Assembly (NCBI RefSeq): GCF_000225525.1
Contig: NZ_AGBF01000016.1
Location: 1 to 64,000, forward strand
Direction: 5' to 3'
Length of the DNA: 64,000 nt
Source: Streptomyces zinciresistens K42
Lineage (GTDB): Bacteria > Actinomycetota > Actinomycetes > Streptomycetales > Streptomycetaceae
The notes below the pieces were generated by a model. The model did no database searches and was not told the DNA's origin. It saw nothing but the letters and a program-made list of their open reading frames with translations. Position numbers and translations under genes: made by a program. Shown here piece by piece: positions 52,331 through 60,898 of the stretch. The number at the start of each line of letters is the position of its first letter. Within the stretch, counting starts at the first letter, position 1.

Positions 52331-53986
52331 ATGGAGACCGAGTCGGAGCCCTACGTCCGCCTTGCGACCCTGCGGCAACTCCACCAGGTCATGGCCGACA
52401 TGAACACGGCCCGAAGCCTGGCGGACACACTCCAGAACGTCGCCGACGGCGTCGTCGACGGCCTCGGCTACGAACTCGCGTGCGTCAACTTCGTGCGCCC
52501 CGACGGCGATCTCGTCGTCGCCGCCTTCGCCGGCAACCCCGCCGCCGAGGCCCTGATCACCGGCCGCGTCGGCTCCCGGGACTCCTGGGACCGCCGGCTG
52601 AACATGGGCGAGCGCTGGGGCGACCTGGTGTTCATACCCCACACCGAGGGCTGGATCCTCGACGACGACGACGTCCCGCAGTGGTACACCGACGGTCCCG
52701 CCCCCCGCTTCGAGGACGAGTGGCACCCCTCCGACCGCCTCTTCGCGCCGATGTACACACCCGGCGGGAAGGGCGGCGCGTGCGGTGAGCTGATCGGCGT
52801 CCTGTCCGTGGACCGCCCGCGCAACGGCCGGCTGCCGGGCGCCTGGGGCCGCGAGGCGCTCCAGATGTACGCCTTCCAGGCGGCGATCGCCATCAGCAAC
52901 GCACGTCTACGCGCGAATATGCAGCGGGCACTGGTCCGCCTGGAGCGCGACCAGCAGGCCCTGCGCGCCAGCGAGGAGAGCTTCCGGCAGGCGTTCGAGT
53001 ACGCCCCCTCCGGCATGGCCATCGCCGAGATGGGCGGCGACCAGCACGGCCGCATCCTGCGCACCAACGACGCCCTGTGCCGCCTGCTGGGCCGTCCCGC
53101 CTCCGCGATGCGCCGCTACGCCTTCTCCGACCTCGTCCACCCCGAGGACATCGGCACCCTGCTGCGGACCTCGGCCGAGGGCGGCCGCGCCGAGCTGCGG
53201 CTCGGGCGCCGCGACGGCACCCACGTCTGGGTGTCGCTGCGCAACAGCGTGGTCGCGGACGCCGCCGACGGGCCCCGCTTCCTGCTGACCCACGTCGAGG
53301 ACATAGAGGACCGCAAGCGCCGCGAGTTCCACCTCGCCCACCGCGCCTCGCACGACTCGCTCACCGGCCTGCCGAACTCCGCGGAGCTGCGCGCGCGGCT
53401 GTCCTCCCGGCTGTGCCGGCGCCCCACGCCCGCCGGGGCCCTGGAGTCCATGGACACGGCCTACGGCCACCCCGCCGTCTTCGACGCCAACGGGCACGGC
53501 TTCGACTTCCCCGGCTCCCCCTCCCCCGACGGCTTCGACCACCACGTGCACACGGTCGCACCGGAGGAGGCCGGGCGGGACGACGGCGCCAAGGGGCTCG
53601 CGGTGCTCTTCTGCGACCTCGACGGCTTCAAGTCGATCAACGACCGCTTCGGGCACAACGCGGGTGACGCGGTGCTCATCGAGGTCGCGCGGCGGCTGAC
53701 CCGGGGCGTGCGCGACGGGGACACCGTGGCGCGGCTCGGCGGCGACGAGTTCGTGATCCTCGCGGACGGGCTCGGCCGGGCCGACGCCCAGGACCTCGCG
53801 GTCCGGCTGCGCAACGAGATCATCCAGCCCATCAGCGCCGAGGGGCGCGGCGTGCGCGTGGGCGCCAGTTTCGGCATCGGATGGGCACATTGCGGAATGA
53901 CCGCGGACGAAGTGTTGAAGTCCGCTGACGAGCGGATGTACGTAGAGAAACGATCTCGTCCCAAACAGCACAGACGAGCTGGATGA
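52331..53986 (+). CDS. cdgB: GAF-PAS-GGDEF diguanylate cyclase (CdgB-like)
   Basis: 551 residues. GAF about 20-190, short coiled coil about 195-215, PAS/PAC about 215-330 (SFRQAFEYAPSGMAIAEMGG), then GGDEF about 335-545. Active site GGDEF is intact. An inhibitory I-site RDGD stands five residues before it, so product inhibition is likely. No EAL domain. About 65 residues are inserted between DSLTGLPN and FCDLDGFKSIND. Makes c-di-GMP, which controls BldD and development; cdgB symbol is by architecture. Confidence 0.87.
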   Translation: METESEPYVRLATLRQLHQVMADMNTARSLADTLQNVADGVVDGLGYELACVNFVRPDGDLVVAAFAGNPAAEALITGRVGSRDSWDRRLNMGERWGDLVFIPHTEGWILDDDDVPQWYTDGPAPRFEDEWHPSDRLFAPMYTPGGKGGACGELIGVLSVDRPRNGRLPGAWGREALQMYAFQAAIAISNARLRANMQRALVRLERDQQALRASEESFRQAFEYAPSGMAIAEMGGDQHGRILRTNDALCRLLGRPASAMRRYAFSDLVHPEDIGTLLRTSAEGGRAELRLGRRDGTHVWVSLRNSVVADAADGPRFLLTHVEDIEDRKRREFHLAHRASHDSLTGLPNSAELRARLSSRLCRRPTPAGALESMDTAYGHPAVFDANGHGFDFPGSPSPDGFDHHVHTVAPEEAGRDDGAKGLAVLFCDLDGFKSINDRFGHNAGDAVLIEVARRLTRGVRDGDTVARLGGDEFVILADGLGRADAQDLAVRLRNEIIQPISAEGRGVRVGASFGIGWAHCGMTADEVLKSADERMYVEKRSRPKQHRRAG

Positions 53987-54103
53987 AGTCCAGGTCAGCG
54001 AGCTGATGCGGTGTGAGTCACCCGTTTGGGTCCGCCGGAGCGGGTAGGCTCGCCCTTCTGACCCCATGCATCGAAGCCCGCACCTGGTGAGGAGTACCAA
54101 GGG

Positions 54104-55042
54104 ATGACGTCCGGCAACAACGGCGGCACCACGCCCGAGGACGACGACCCGTTCGGCTACCTCTACGCCGACGGGCAGGCCAACGGCGCCCAGCCCCCGT
54201 CCGGGGGCTACGGCTACCCGAACACCGTCAACCGGGTGCGTACGGTCGGCCAGCGGCAGTACGGCCAGCAGCAGGCCGCCCCGCCCGGCATACCGCAGCA
54301 GCCGGGTGCCCACGGCCAGTCCGGCGCCCATTACGCCGCCCCCGAGACGCTGCCCGGCGGCGCCCCCACGACCCACGTGTCCTACAGCTCCGGCTCCGGC
54401 TCCGGCGGCGGACGCGGCCGCGGGCCCAACACCAAGGGCCTGCTGATCGGCGCCATCGCCGTGGTCGCGGCGGTCGTCATCGGCATCAGCGTGGCCATGC
54501 TGGGCGGCGAGGACAACACGGGCGGCTCCGGCGACCAGGCCAAGACGACCCCGACGCAGTCCGAGGCCGCCCCGTCCAAGCCCACGCAGGGCGGCGGCGC
54601 CGAGACGGAGGCCGAGCTGCCGAAGGCGGACGCCAAGACGCTGGCCCTCGGCGGCAGCGCCGCGGCCGCGTCCGACGTCAAGGGCGCCCGCTCCGACGGC
54701 GGCGTCTACGTGGGCGGCCTCAACCAGGCAGGCTCCTCGCTCACCTGGTCCATGAACGGCATCCCCAAGAGCGGCAAGTACACCGTCTACGTCGGCTACA
54801 GCGTGCCCGGCAAGGACATGAACGCCACGCTCACCGTCAACGGCACCGCGTCCACCACCCCGGTCGGCCTGAAGAACTGGGCGAACGCCCCGGAGGGCGA
54901 CTTCGAGAAGGGCTGGACGAAGACCTACAACTGGATCCAGCTCAACAAGGGCACCAACACCGTCAAGGTCTCCTGCGAGCAGGGCAACCAGTGCGACGCC
55001 CTCATCGACCAGGTGTGGCTGGTCAAGGGCTGGGTCAAGTAG
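54104..55042 (+). CDS. Membrane-anchored protein with CBM35-like C-terminal domain
   Basis: 312 residues. The first about 105 are cytoplasmic, Gly/Gln/Pro-rich and disordered. One membrane helix (GLLIGAIAVVAAVVIGISVA) is followed by a Thr/Ser/Pro linker. The C-terminal beta-sandwich (about 180-312: DGGVYVGGLNQAGSSLTWSM, GKYTVYVGYSVPG, TYNWIQLNKGTNTVKVSCEQ) resembles carbohydrate-binding modules of the CBM6/35 type. Probably displays a glycan-binding domain outside the cell. Confidence 0.78.
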   Translation: MTSGNNGGTTPEDDDPFGYLYADGQANGAQPPSGGYGYPNTVNRVRTVGQRQYGQQQAAPPGIPQQPGAHGQSGAHYAAPETLPGGAPTTHVSYSSGSGSGGGRGRGPNTKGLLIGAIAVVAAVVIGISVAMLGGEDNTGGSGDQAKTTPTQSEAAPSKPTQGGGAETEAELPKADAKTLALGGSAAAASDVKGARSDGGVYVGGLNQAGSSLTWSMNGIPKSGKYTVYVGYSVPGKDMNATLTVNGTASTTPVGLKNWANAPEGDFEKGWTKTYNWIQLNKGTNTVKVSCEQGNQCDALIDQVWLVKGWVK

Positions 55043-55051
55043 GCCCCGCGC

Positions 55052-55981
55052 TCAGGCCGCGGTGGCCTCGGCGGTCACCGAGGTCCGGGTCAGCAGGTCC
55101 TCGTACGTCCCGCGGTCGAACTCGCCCGCCGCCGGTGCCAGGACGCTCGCCGCGCTCAGGGCCGTCGCACGGGCCAGGCGCTCGGGCCACGGCAGGCCCT
55201 CGACCAGGGCCGACAGCAGTCCCGCCACGGCCGCGTCGCCGGCGCCCGTCGGATTGCCGTGCAGCCGGGTCGGCGGCGCCGCCCGCCAGCGCCCCTCGGG
55301 GGTCTCGGCGAGCACCCCCGCCTCGCCCAGGGAGGCCACCACGGACCGGGCGCCGCGCCCGCGGGCGTCCCGCACCGCGCGCGACGGCTCGTGGGAGCCG
55401 GTGAGTTCGGCCAGCTCGGCGGCGTTGGGCTTGATGACGTCCGGGCGGGCGGCGACCCCCCGGCGCAGCGCCTCCCCGCCGGTGTCCAGGAGCACCGGCA
55501 CCCCCGCCGTCCGCGCGGCGCGCACCAGGCCGGCGTACGCCCCCACCGGCACCCCCGGCGGGAGGCTGCCGCACAGGGCCACGGCCGACGCCGACGCGAG
55601 CAGATCCTCGTACGCCCCCCGGAAGGCGGACCACTCGGCGTGCGTGACCGTCGGGCCGGGCTCGTTGAGCTGGGTGGTGTCACCGGTGCGCTCGTCGACC
55701 ACGGCGACGGTGCGCCGGGTCGGGCCGCCGACGGGGACCAGGGCGTCCCGCACCCCGGGGGCGAGGGCGAGCAGTTCGCGGACCACCCCGCCGGTCGCGC
55801 CGCCGGTGAATCCGGTGACGGTCACCCGGTGGCCGAGGGCCGTCAGTACCCGGGCGACGTTCAGGCCCTTGCCGCCGGGGCGTTCGGTCACCTCGGAGAC
55901 GCGGTGCGTGGTGTGCGGGCGCAACGACCGGACCCGGTAGGTGAGGTCGAGAGCGGTGTTCAGCGTGACCGTGAGGATCAC
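55052..55981 (-). CDS. PfkB-family 1-phosphofructokinase-like hexose kinase
   Basis: 309 residues, GTG start 55981. MILTVTLNTALDLTYRV and RPGGKGLNVARVLTALG form the substrate/ATP site start; GNPTGAGDAAVAGLLSALVE is the PfkB signature 2 with the catalytic Asp. Closest to FruK/LacC (1-phosphofructokinase or tagatose-6-phosphate kinase). It lies 142 bases upstream of nagA on the other side of its stop, so may act in the same amino-sugar region, for example after deamination. Confidence 0.87.
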   Translation of the reverse strand: MILTVTLNTALDLTYRVRSLRPHTTHRVSEVTERPGGKGLNVARVLTALGHRVTVTGFTGGATGGVVRELLALAPGVRDALVPVGGPTRRTVAVVDERTGDTTQLNEPGPTVTHAEWSAFRGAYEDLLASASAVALCGSLPPGVPVGAYAGLVRAARTAGVPVLLDTGGEALRRGVAARPDVIKPNAAELAELTGSHEPSRAVRDARGRGARSVVASLGEAGVLAETPEGRWRAAPPTRLHGNPTGAGDAAVAGLLSALVEGLPWPERLARATALSAASVLAPAAGEFDRGTYEDLLTRTSVTAEATAA

Positions 55982-56123
55982 CGGCGCCCACCTCCCCCGA
56001 AGAAACCCGCCCTGTGCGTGCCGTCCGTCCGCCGGGAGCCCCGCGCGGGTTCCCGATCATGCCGAAAGAGCGGCGGCCGGCCCAGTGTCCCAGGACGACC
56101 GCCGCCCCCAACAGGCGGACACA

Positions 56124-57335
56124 TCAGCCCAGTTGCGGCTCAATCACCCATTCACCGCGGCGCATGACGCCCTTGAGGTCGAAGTCGGCGTCGAAAATCA
56201 CCAGGTCGGCGTCCTTGCCGGGCTCCAGGGAGCCGATGCGGTCGTAGCGGCCGAGGAGCTTGGCCGGGTTCGCCGACAGGGCCGCCACCGCGTCCTGGAC
56301 CGGGAGCCGGTCGACGGTCACCGCGCGCTTGAAGGCGCGGTCCAGGGTGAGGGTCGAGCCGGCGATCGAGCCGCCCTCGACGAGCCGGGCCACGCCGTCG
56401 GCGACCTCCACCTCCAGCGGGCCGAGCATGTAGCGCCCGTCGCCGAAGCCGGCCGCGTCCATGGCGTCCGTGATGAAGGCGACCCGGTCCGGGCCCGCGT
56501 GCCGGAAGGCCAGCTCCAGGGCCGCCGGGTGCAGATGCGTGCCGTCGTTGATCAGCTCGACGGTCACCCGCTCGTCCTCCAGCAGCGCCGCGATCGGGCC
56601 GGGCTCGCGGTGGCCGAGGGGCGGCATGGCGTTGAAGAGGTGCGTGGCGACCGTGGCGCCGGCGTCGATCGCCTGCACCGTCTGCTCGTAGCTGGCGTCC
56701 GTGTGGCCGACGGCCGCGATCACGCCGCGGTCCGCGAGCATCCGCACCGAGTCGATGCCGCCGGGCAGTTCGGTGGCGAGGGTGACCATGGCGGCGTGGC
56801 CGCGGGCCGCGTCGACCAGCGCGCGCACGTCCCGCGGGTCGGGGTCGCGCAGCAGCTCCTCGGAGTGCGCGCCCTTGCGGCAGGGGGAGATGAACGGCCC
56901 CTCGAAGTGGATGCCCGCGATGTCGCCCTGCTCGGCCAGCTCCGAGAGCAGCCCCGCGCGCCGGGTGAGGAAGTCCATGTCGCCGGTGACGGTGGAGGCG
57001 ACCAGGGTGGTCGTGCCGTGCAGGCGGTGGGTGCGGATGCCCTTCAGGACCTCCTCGACGGTGCCGGAGGTGAAGGAGGCGCCGCCGCCGCCGTGGTTGT
57101 GGAGGTCGACGAAGCCCGGCACCACGTAGTGGCCGCTCAGGTCGACGACCGCGGCGTTCTCCGGGACGACGGCCGCGATCGTGGCGCCGTCGACCAGCAC
57201 CCGGCCCCCGGTACGGGTCCCCGACGGCAGGACCACGTCGGCGCCGGACAGGACGAGGGGCACCTTGTCCGCGGCGGGCTGCGGATGCGTCGTGGCGGGT
57301 CGCGCAGTTCCCCGCGCCTCTAGCGCGTTCGCCAT
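56124..57335 (-). CDS. nagA: N-acetylglucosamine-6-phosphate deacetylase
   Basis: 403 residues. Metal-dependent amidohydrolase: GFVDLHNHGGGG, HFEGPFISPCRKGAH, VGHTDASYEQ, THLFNAMPPLGHREPG and TDAMDAAG hold the metal and substrate ligands. Removes acetate from GlcNAc-6-P. ATG 57335 overlaps the kinase stop codon by one base (TGATG), so both are co-translated. DasR-like sites lie upstream of the kinase. Confidence 0.95.
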   Translation of the reverse strand: MANALEARGTARPATTHPQPAADKVPLVLSGADVVLPSGTRTGGRVLVDGATIAAVVPENAAVVDLSGHYVVPGFVDLHNHGGGGASFTSGTVEEVLKGIRTHRLHGTTTLVASTVTGDMDFLTRRAGLLSELAEQGDIAGIHFEGPFISPCRKGAHSEELLRDPDPRDVRALVDAARGHAAMVTLATELPGGIDSVRMLADRGVIAAVGHTDASYEQTVQAIDAGATVATHLFNAMPPLGHREPGPIAALLEDERVTVELINDGTHLHPAALELAFRHAGPDRVAFITDAMDAAGFGDGRYMLGPLEVEVADGVARLVEGGSIAGSTLTLDRAFKRAVTVDRLPVQDAVAALSANPAKLLGRYDRIGSLEPGKDADLVIFDADFDLKGVMRRGEWVIEPQLG

Positions 57336-58306
57336 CAGGGGGTTACCTCCGTACGGTCGGTGTGGTCGAGGAGATCCCAGGCCAGGAGGCCGGCACCCAG
57401 GCATCCGGCGGTGTCGCCCAGGGCCGCGGGGACGAGGGACGGCAGCTTCTGGAAGGTGACGCGTGCGCGGACGGCGTCCCGCAGTGGTGCGAACAGGACT
57501 TCCCCCGCCTCGGCCAGCCCGCCACCGATGATCAGGGTGCGCGGGTCCAGCAGGGTGAGCGCGGTGACCAGGCCGTCGGCGAGGGCGTCCACCGCGCCCT
57601 GCCAGATCCGTACGGCGTTCGGGTCACCGGACGCGACGGCCTTCGCGCAGTCGGCCGCGTCCGCCTTCGGATCCCCGCAGGCGGCGGCCCACGCCTCGCT
57701 CACCGCGGCGGCGGAGGCGTACCGCTCCAGGCAGCCGTGCTGTCCGCAGGGGCAGGCGGACCCGCCGGGCCGGACGACGACGTGGCCGATCTCGCCCGCG
57801 AAGCCGTGCGCGCCCGCCTCCACCCGGCCGTCGATGCCGATGGCCCCGGCGATCCCGGTGCCGAGCGGCACGAACAGGAAGCGGTCGGCGCCCTGTCCGG
57901 CGCCGACGCGGCCCTCGGCGAGCCCGCCGGTGCGCACGTCGTGGCCGAGGGCGACGGGCACGCCGCCGAGCCGCTCGGCGAGCAGCCGCCGCAGCGGTAC
58001 GTCCCGCCAGCCGAGGTTGGCCGCGTAGGCGGCGACGCCGTGCTTCTCGTCGACGATCCCGGGGACGGCGACTCCCGCGGCCACCGCGCTCTCGCCGAAC
58101 AGCTTCTCGCCCCGCGCGCGCAGTTCGGCGGCGAAGTCGAGGATGCCGGCGACGACCGCGTCCGGTCCGCGCTCGCGCCCTGTGGGGCGGCGGGCCTGGT
58201 GGAGCAGCTCGCCGCCCGCCCCCGCCAGGGCGGCCTTCATCCCGGTGCCGCCCACATCGAGGGCGATGACGTGTCTCACGGAGGACAGTGTGTCGTGCGT
58301 ACCCAT
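57335..58306 (-). CDS. nagK: ROK-family N-acetylglucosamine/glucose kinase
   Basis: 323 residues from ATG 58306 (MGTHDTLSSVRHVIALDVGG). ATP site ALDVGGTGMKAAL; ROK zinc motif CPCGQHGCLERYAS; GTGIAGAI. Glucose or GlcNAc kinase of the ROK family. Position directly before nagA and under paired DasR-like sites makes GlcNAc the likely substrate; the symbol rests on that context. Confidence 0.88.
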   Translation of the reverse strand: MGTHDTLSSVRHVIALDVGGTGMKAALAGAGGELLHQARRPTGRERGPDAVVAGILDFAAELRARGEKLFGESAVAAGVAVPGIVDEKHGVAAYAANLGWRDVPLRRLLAERLGGVPVALGHDVRTGGLAEGRVGAGQGADRFLFVPLGTGIAGAIGIDGRVEAGAHGFAGEIGHVVVRPGGSACPCGQHGCLERYASAAAVSEAWAAACGDPKADAADCAKAVASGDPNAVRIWQGAVDALADGLVTALTLLDPRTLIIGGGLAEAGEVLFAPLRDAVRARVTFQKLPSLVPAALGDTAGCLGAGLLAWDLLDHTDRTEVTP

Positions 58307-58307
58307 G

Positions 58308-58341
58308 AGAGGTCTAGTCCACTTACGTGGTGTAGACCTAT
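58308..58341. promoter_or_regulatory. Two DasR-responsive (dre) sites in divergent promoter
   Basis: AGAGGTCTAGTCCACT (58308-58323) differs from AGTGGTCTAGACCACT at 2 of 16 positions. CGTGGTGTAGACCTAT (58326-58341) is a second, weaker copy. Together they form an inverted pair between nagK and the sugar-binding protein gene, overlapping both translation starts. Confidence 0.8.
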
Positions 58342-58350
58342 GGGAGCAAT

Positions 58351-59676
58351 ATGTATGACGAATCAAAATCTTCGAACACGGGTGTGGGGCGGTTCTGCGT
58401 GCAGCGGCGTAGTCGTAGGCGTACGGGAGCGATCGCGGCGGTGACCGCGCTGGGCCTGGCGGCGGTCCTCGCCGGCTGCGGAGGCTCCGGCGGCCCGGAC
58501 GGCGTCACGCTGAGGATGGTGGCCGCGGACTACGGCGACGGCGCGGCCGGCAGTTCCCGCGCCTACTGGGAGCGCCTGGTCAGGGCGTTCGAGGCGAAGA
58601 ACCCCGGCGTGCGCGTCGACGTCTCGGTGTACTCGTGGAACGACGTCGACGCCAAGGTCAGGGAGATGGTCGACGCCGGCAACCCGCCGGACGTCGCCCA
58701 GATCGGCGCGTACGCCGACTACGCCGCGAAGGGCCTGCTCTACCGGGCCGACGAACTGCTCTCCATCCCCGTCCAGGCCGACATCGTCGCGCAGCTCGCC
58801 GAGGCGGGGCAGGTCGACAGCGTGCAGTACGGCATCCCGTTCGCCTCCTCCACGCGCCTGCTCTTCTACAACAAGAGCCTCTTCGCGAAGGCCGGGCTCG
58901 ACGCGCCCACCACCTGGCAGGAACTGGCCTCCGCCGCGCAGGCGCTCCGGGCGCGGGGCGTGAAGTACCCCTACGCCCTGCCGCTCGGCCCCGAGGAGGC
59001 CCAGGCCGAGACCATGCAGTGGCTGCTCAGCGGCGGGGGCGGCTACACCGACCCGCAGCTCGGCACCTACAGCATCGACTCCGCCGCGAACGTCACCACC
59101 CTGAACTGGCTCAAGAACGACCTCGTCGGCAAGGGGCTCACCGGTCCCGTGGCGCCCGGCAGGCTCAACCGCGCCGACGCGTTCGCCGCCTTCGCCGACG
59201 GCGAGGTCGGCATGCTCAACGGCCATCCCGCACTGATGCAGCCGGCCCGGAAGAAGGGCGTGAGGTTCGGCATGGTGCCCATGCCCGGCGCCGACGGCCC
59301 CGCCGAGATGTCGATGGGCGTGGCCGACTGGATGATGGCCTTCAAGCAGAACGGCAACGCCGAGCAGGCCGGGACGTTCCTCGACTTCGTCTACTCAGAG
59401 CGCAACGTCCTGGAGTTCTCCCGGAGGTACGACCTGCTGCCCGTCACCACCTCCGCCTCCGGCGTGATGGCCGCCGCGCGGCGGGACGCCGACCTGAAGC
59501 CCTTCCTGGAGCAGCTGCCGGCCTCCGAGCTCTACCCCGCCGGCCGCACCTCCTGGGCCTCGATCAGCGCCGACGTCAAGAAGCGCGTCGGCGCGGCGGT
59601 CGCGCCGGGCGGCAACCCGGCGGCCGTCCTGGGCGGGCTCCAGGCCGCGGCGACCCGGGTGGAGAACGCCGGGTAG
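58351..59676 (+). CDS. ABC sugar-binding lipoprotein, no permease nearby
   Basis: 441 residues. ATG 58351 with GGGAG upstream. Lipobox VLAGCGGSG after a basic leader. Solute-binding domain of the type I carbohydrate family (MVAADYGDGAAGSSRAYWER, NPPDVAQIGAYADYAAKGLL, YGIPFASSTRLLFYNKSLF). No transporter permease genes follow, so it may feed a distant permease energised by MsiK. The dre sites suggest a GlcNAc or chitobiose-type ligand. Confidence 0.88.
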   Translation: MYDESKSSNTGVGRFCVQRRSRRRTGAIAAVTALGLAAVLAGCGGSGGPDGVTLRMVAADYGDGAAGSSRAYWERLVRAFEAKNPGVRVDVSVYSWNDVDAKVREMVDAGNPPDVAQIGAYADYAAKGLLYRADELLSIPVQADIVAQLAEAGQVDSVQYGIPFASSTRLLFYNKSLFAKAGLDAPTTWQELASAAQALRARGVKYPYALPLGPEEAQAETMQWLLSGGGGYTDPQLGTYSIDSAANVTTLNWLKNDLVGKGLTGPVAPGRLNRADAFAAFADGEVGMLNGHPALMQPARKKGVRFGMVPMPGADGPAEMSMGVADWMMAFKQNGNAEQAGTFLDFVYSERNVLEFSRRYDLLPVTTSASGVMAAARRDADLKPFLEQLPASELYPAGRTSWASISADVKKRVGAAVAPGGNPAAVLGGLQAAATRVENAG

Positions 59677-59712
59677 CCGCCGCTGTCGGCGGCGGGCGCT
59701 ACGGTGCGGGTC

Positions 59713-59958
59713 ATGGACCAGCACCAGCCCGCCCCCGCCCTCACCGACCGCGAGCGGGACGTCCTCGCCCTGGAGCGCCGGGGCTTCACGGGCCCCGGCG
59801 CCAAGGAGCGGGCGGTCCGCGAGGAGCTGGGCCTGGCGCCCGTGCGCTACTACCAGCTGCTGAACGCCCTGCTGGACGACCCGCGGGCGCTGGCCCACGA
59901 CCCGGTCACGGTGAACCGGCTGCGCCGGGTGCGCGAGGCGCGGCGGGCGGAGCGCTGA
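59713..59958 (+). CDS. DUF3263-family small protein
   Basis: 81 residues from ATG 59713 (GTG 59704 possible). LTDRERDVLALERRGFTGPG, AKERAVREELGLAPVRYYQL and LNALLDDPRALAHDPVTVNR match the actinobacterial DUF3263 pattern, predicted to be a helix-turn-helix fold. Short intergenic spacing on both sides. Function unknown; DNA binding is inferred from the fold. Confidence 0.83.
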   Translation: MDQHQPAPALTDRERDVLALERRGFTGPGAKERAVREELGLAPVRYYQLLNALLDDPRALAHDPVTVNRLRRVREARRAER

Positions 59959-59998
59959 GCGAGGGGTAGGCCCCGGCCGCGCTGGATAGGGTCGTCGT

Positions 59999-60898
59999 AT
60001 GGCCAGTCACCAGGACCTGACCGACTCCGCCCCCGAACCCCGCTCCGGCCCGGACCCGTCCCCGGACGCCCTGCCGGACCCCGTCACCGGCCCCGGCCGC
60101 GACGGGCTCGCCGCTATCCTCGCCCGGCCCGGCCGCGCGGTGATCGCGCTGGACTTCGACGGCACGCTCGCACCGATCGTGCCGGACCCCGAGCAGGCGC
60201 GGGCCCACCCCGGGGCGCTCGCCGCGCTCGCCGCGCTGGCACCGAAGGCGGCCGCCGTCGCCGTGATCACCGGCCGCCCGGCCGCCGTCGCCGTGCGCCA
60301 CGGCGGATTCGCCGGCGCCCCGGGCCTGGACCACCTCGTCGTGCTCGGGCACTACGGCGCCGAGCGCTGGGACGCCGCCCGCGACGAGGTCACCGCGCCC
60401 GATCCGCACCCCGGCGTCGACGCCGTGCGCGCCGCGCTGCCCGGCGTCCTCGCGGCCGCGGGCCCCGCCGCGGCCGGCAGCCGGACCGAGGACAAGGGCC
60501 ACGCCGTCGCCGTCCACACCCGCCGCGCGGCCGACCCCCAGGGCGCCTTCGACGCCCTGCGCGGCCCGCTCACCGGCCTCGCGGGCGCCCACGGACTCGT
60601 CGTCGAACCCGGCCGGATGGTCCTCGAACTGCGCCCGCCCGGCATGGACAAGGGCGTCGCCCTCACCGCCCTCGTCCGCGACCTGGGCGCCGAGTCCGTC
60701 CTCTACGCCGGTGACGACCTCGGCGACCTGCCCGCCTACGCCGCCGTCGACGGCCTGCGCTCCGAGGGCGTCCCCGGCCTGCTGGTGTGCAGCGCCAGCG
60801 AGGAGGTCACCGCCCTGTCGGAGCGGGCGGACATCGTGGTGGACGGCCCGCAGGGCGTCGTGCGCCTGCTGCGCGCACTCGCCGCTCAGGCGGGCTGA
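59999..60898 (+). CDS. otsB: Trehalose-6-phosphate phosphatase
   Basis: 299 residues. HAD-superfamily motif I ALDFDGTLAPIV (nucleophile Asp), ITGRPAA motif II, and GDDLGDLPAYAAV for metal binding. Removes phosphate from trehalose-6-P made by OtsA. It converges with otsA and their 3' ends overlap by 13 bases, an odd arrangement for sequential enzymes. Confidence 0.93.
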   Translation: MASHQDLTDSAPEPRSGPDPSPDALPDPVTGPGRDGLAAILARPGRAVIALDFDGTLAPIVPDPEQARAHPGALAALAALAPKAAAVAVITGRPAAVAVRHGGFAGAPGLDHLVVLGHYGAERWDAARDEVTAPDPHPGVDAVRAALPGVLAAAGPAAAGSRTEDKGHAVAVHTRRAADPQGAFDALRGPLTGLAGAHGLVVEPGRMVLELRPPGMDKGVALTALVRDLGAESVLYAGDDLGDLPAYAAVDGLRSEGVPGLLVCSASEEVTALSERADIVVDGPQGVVRLLRALAAQAG

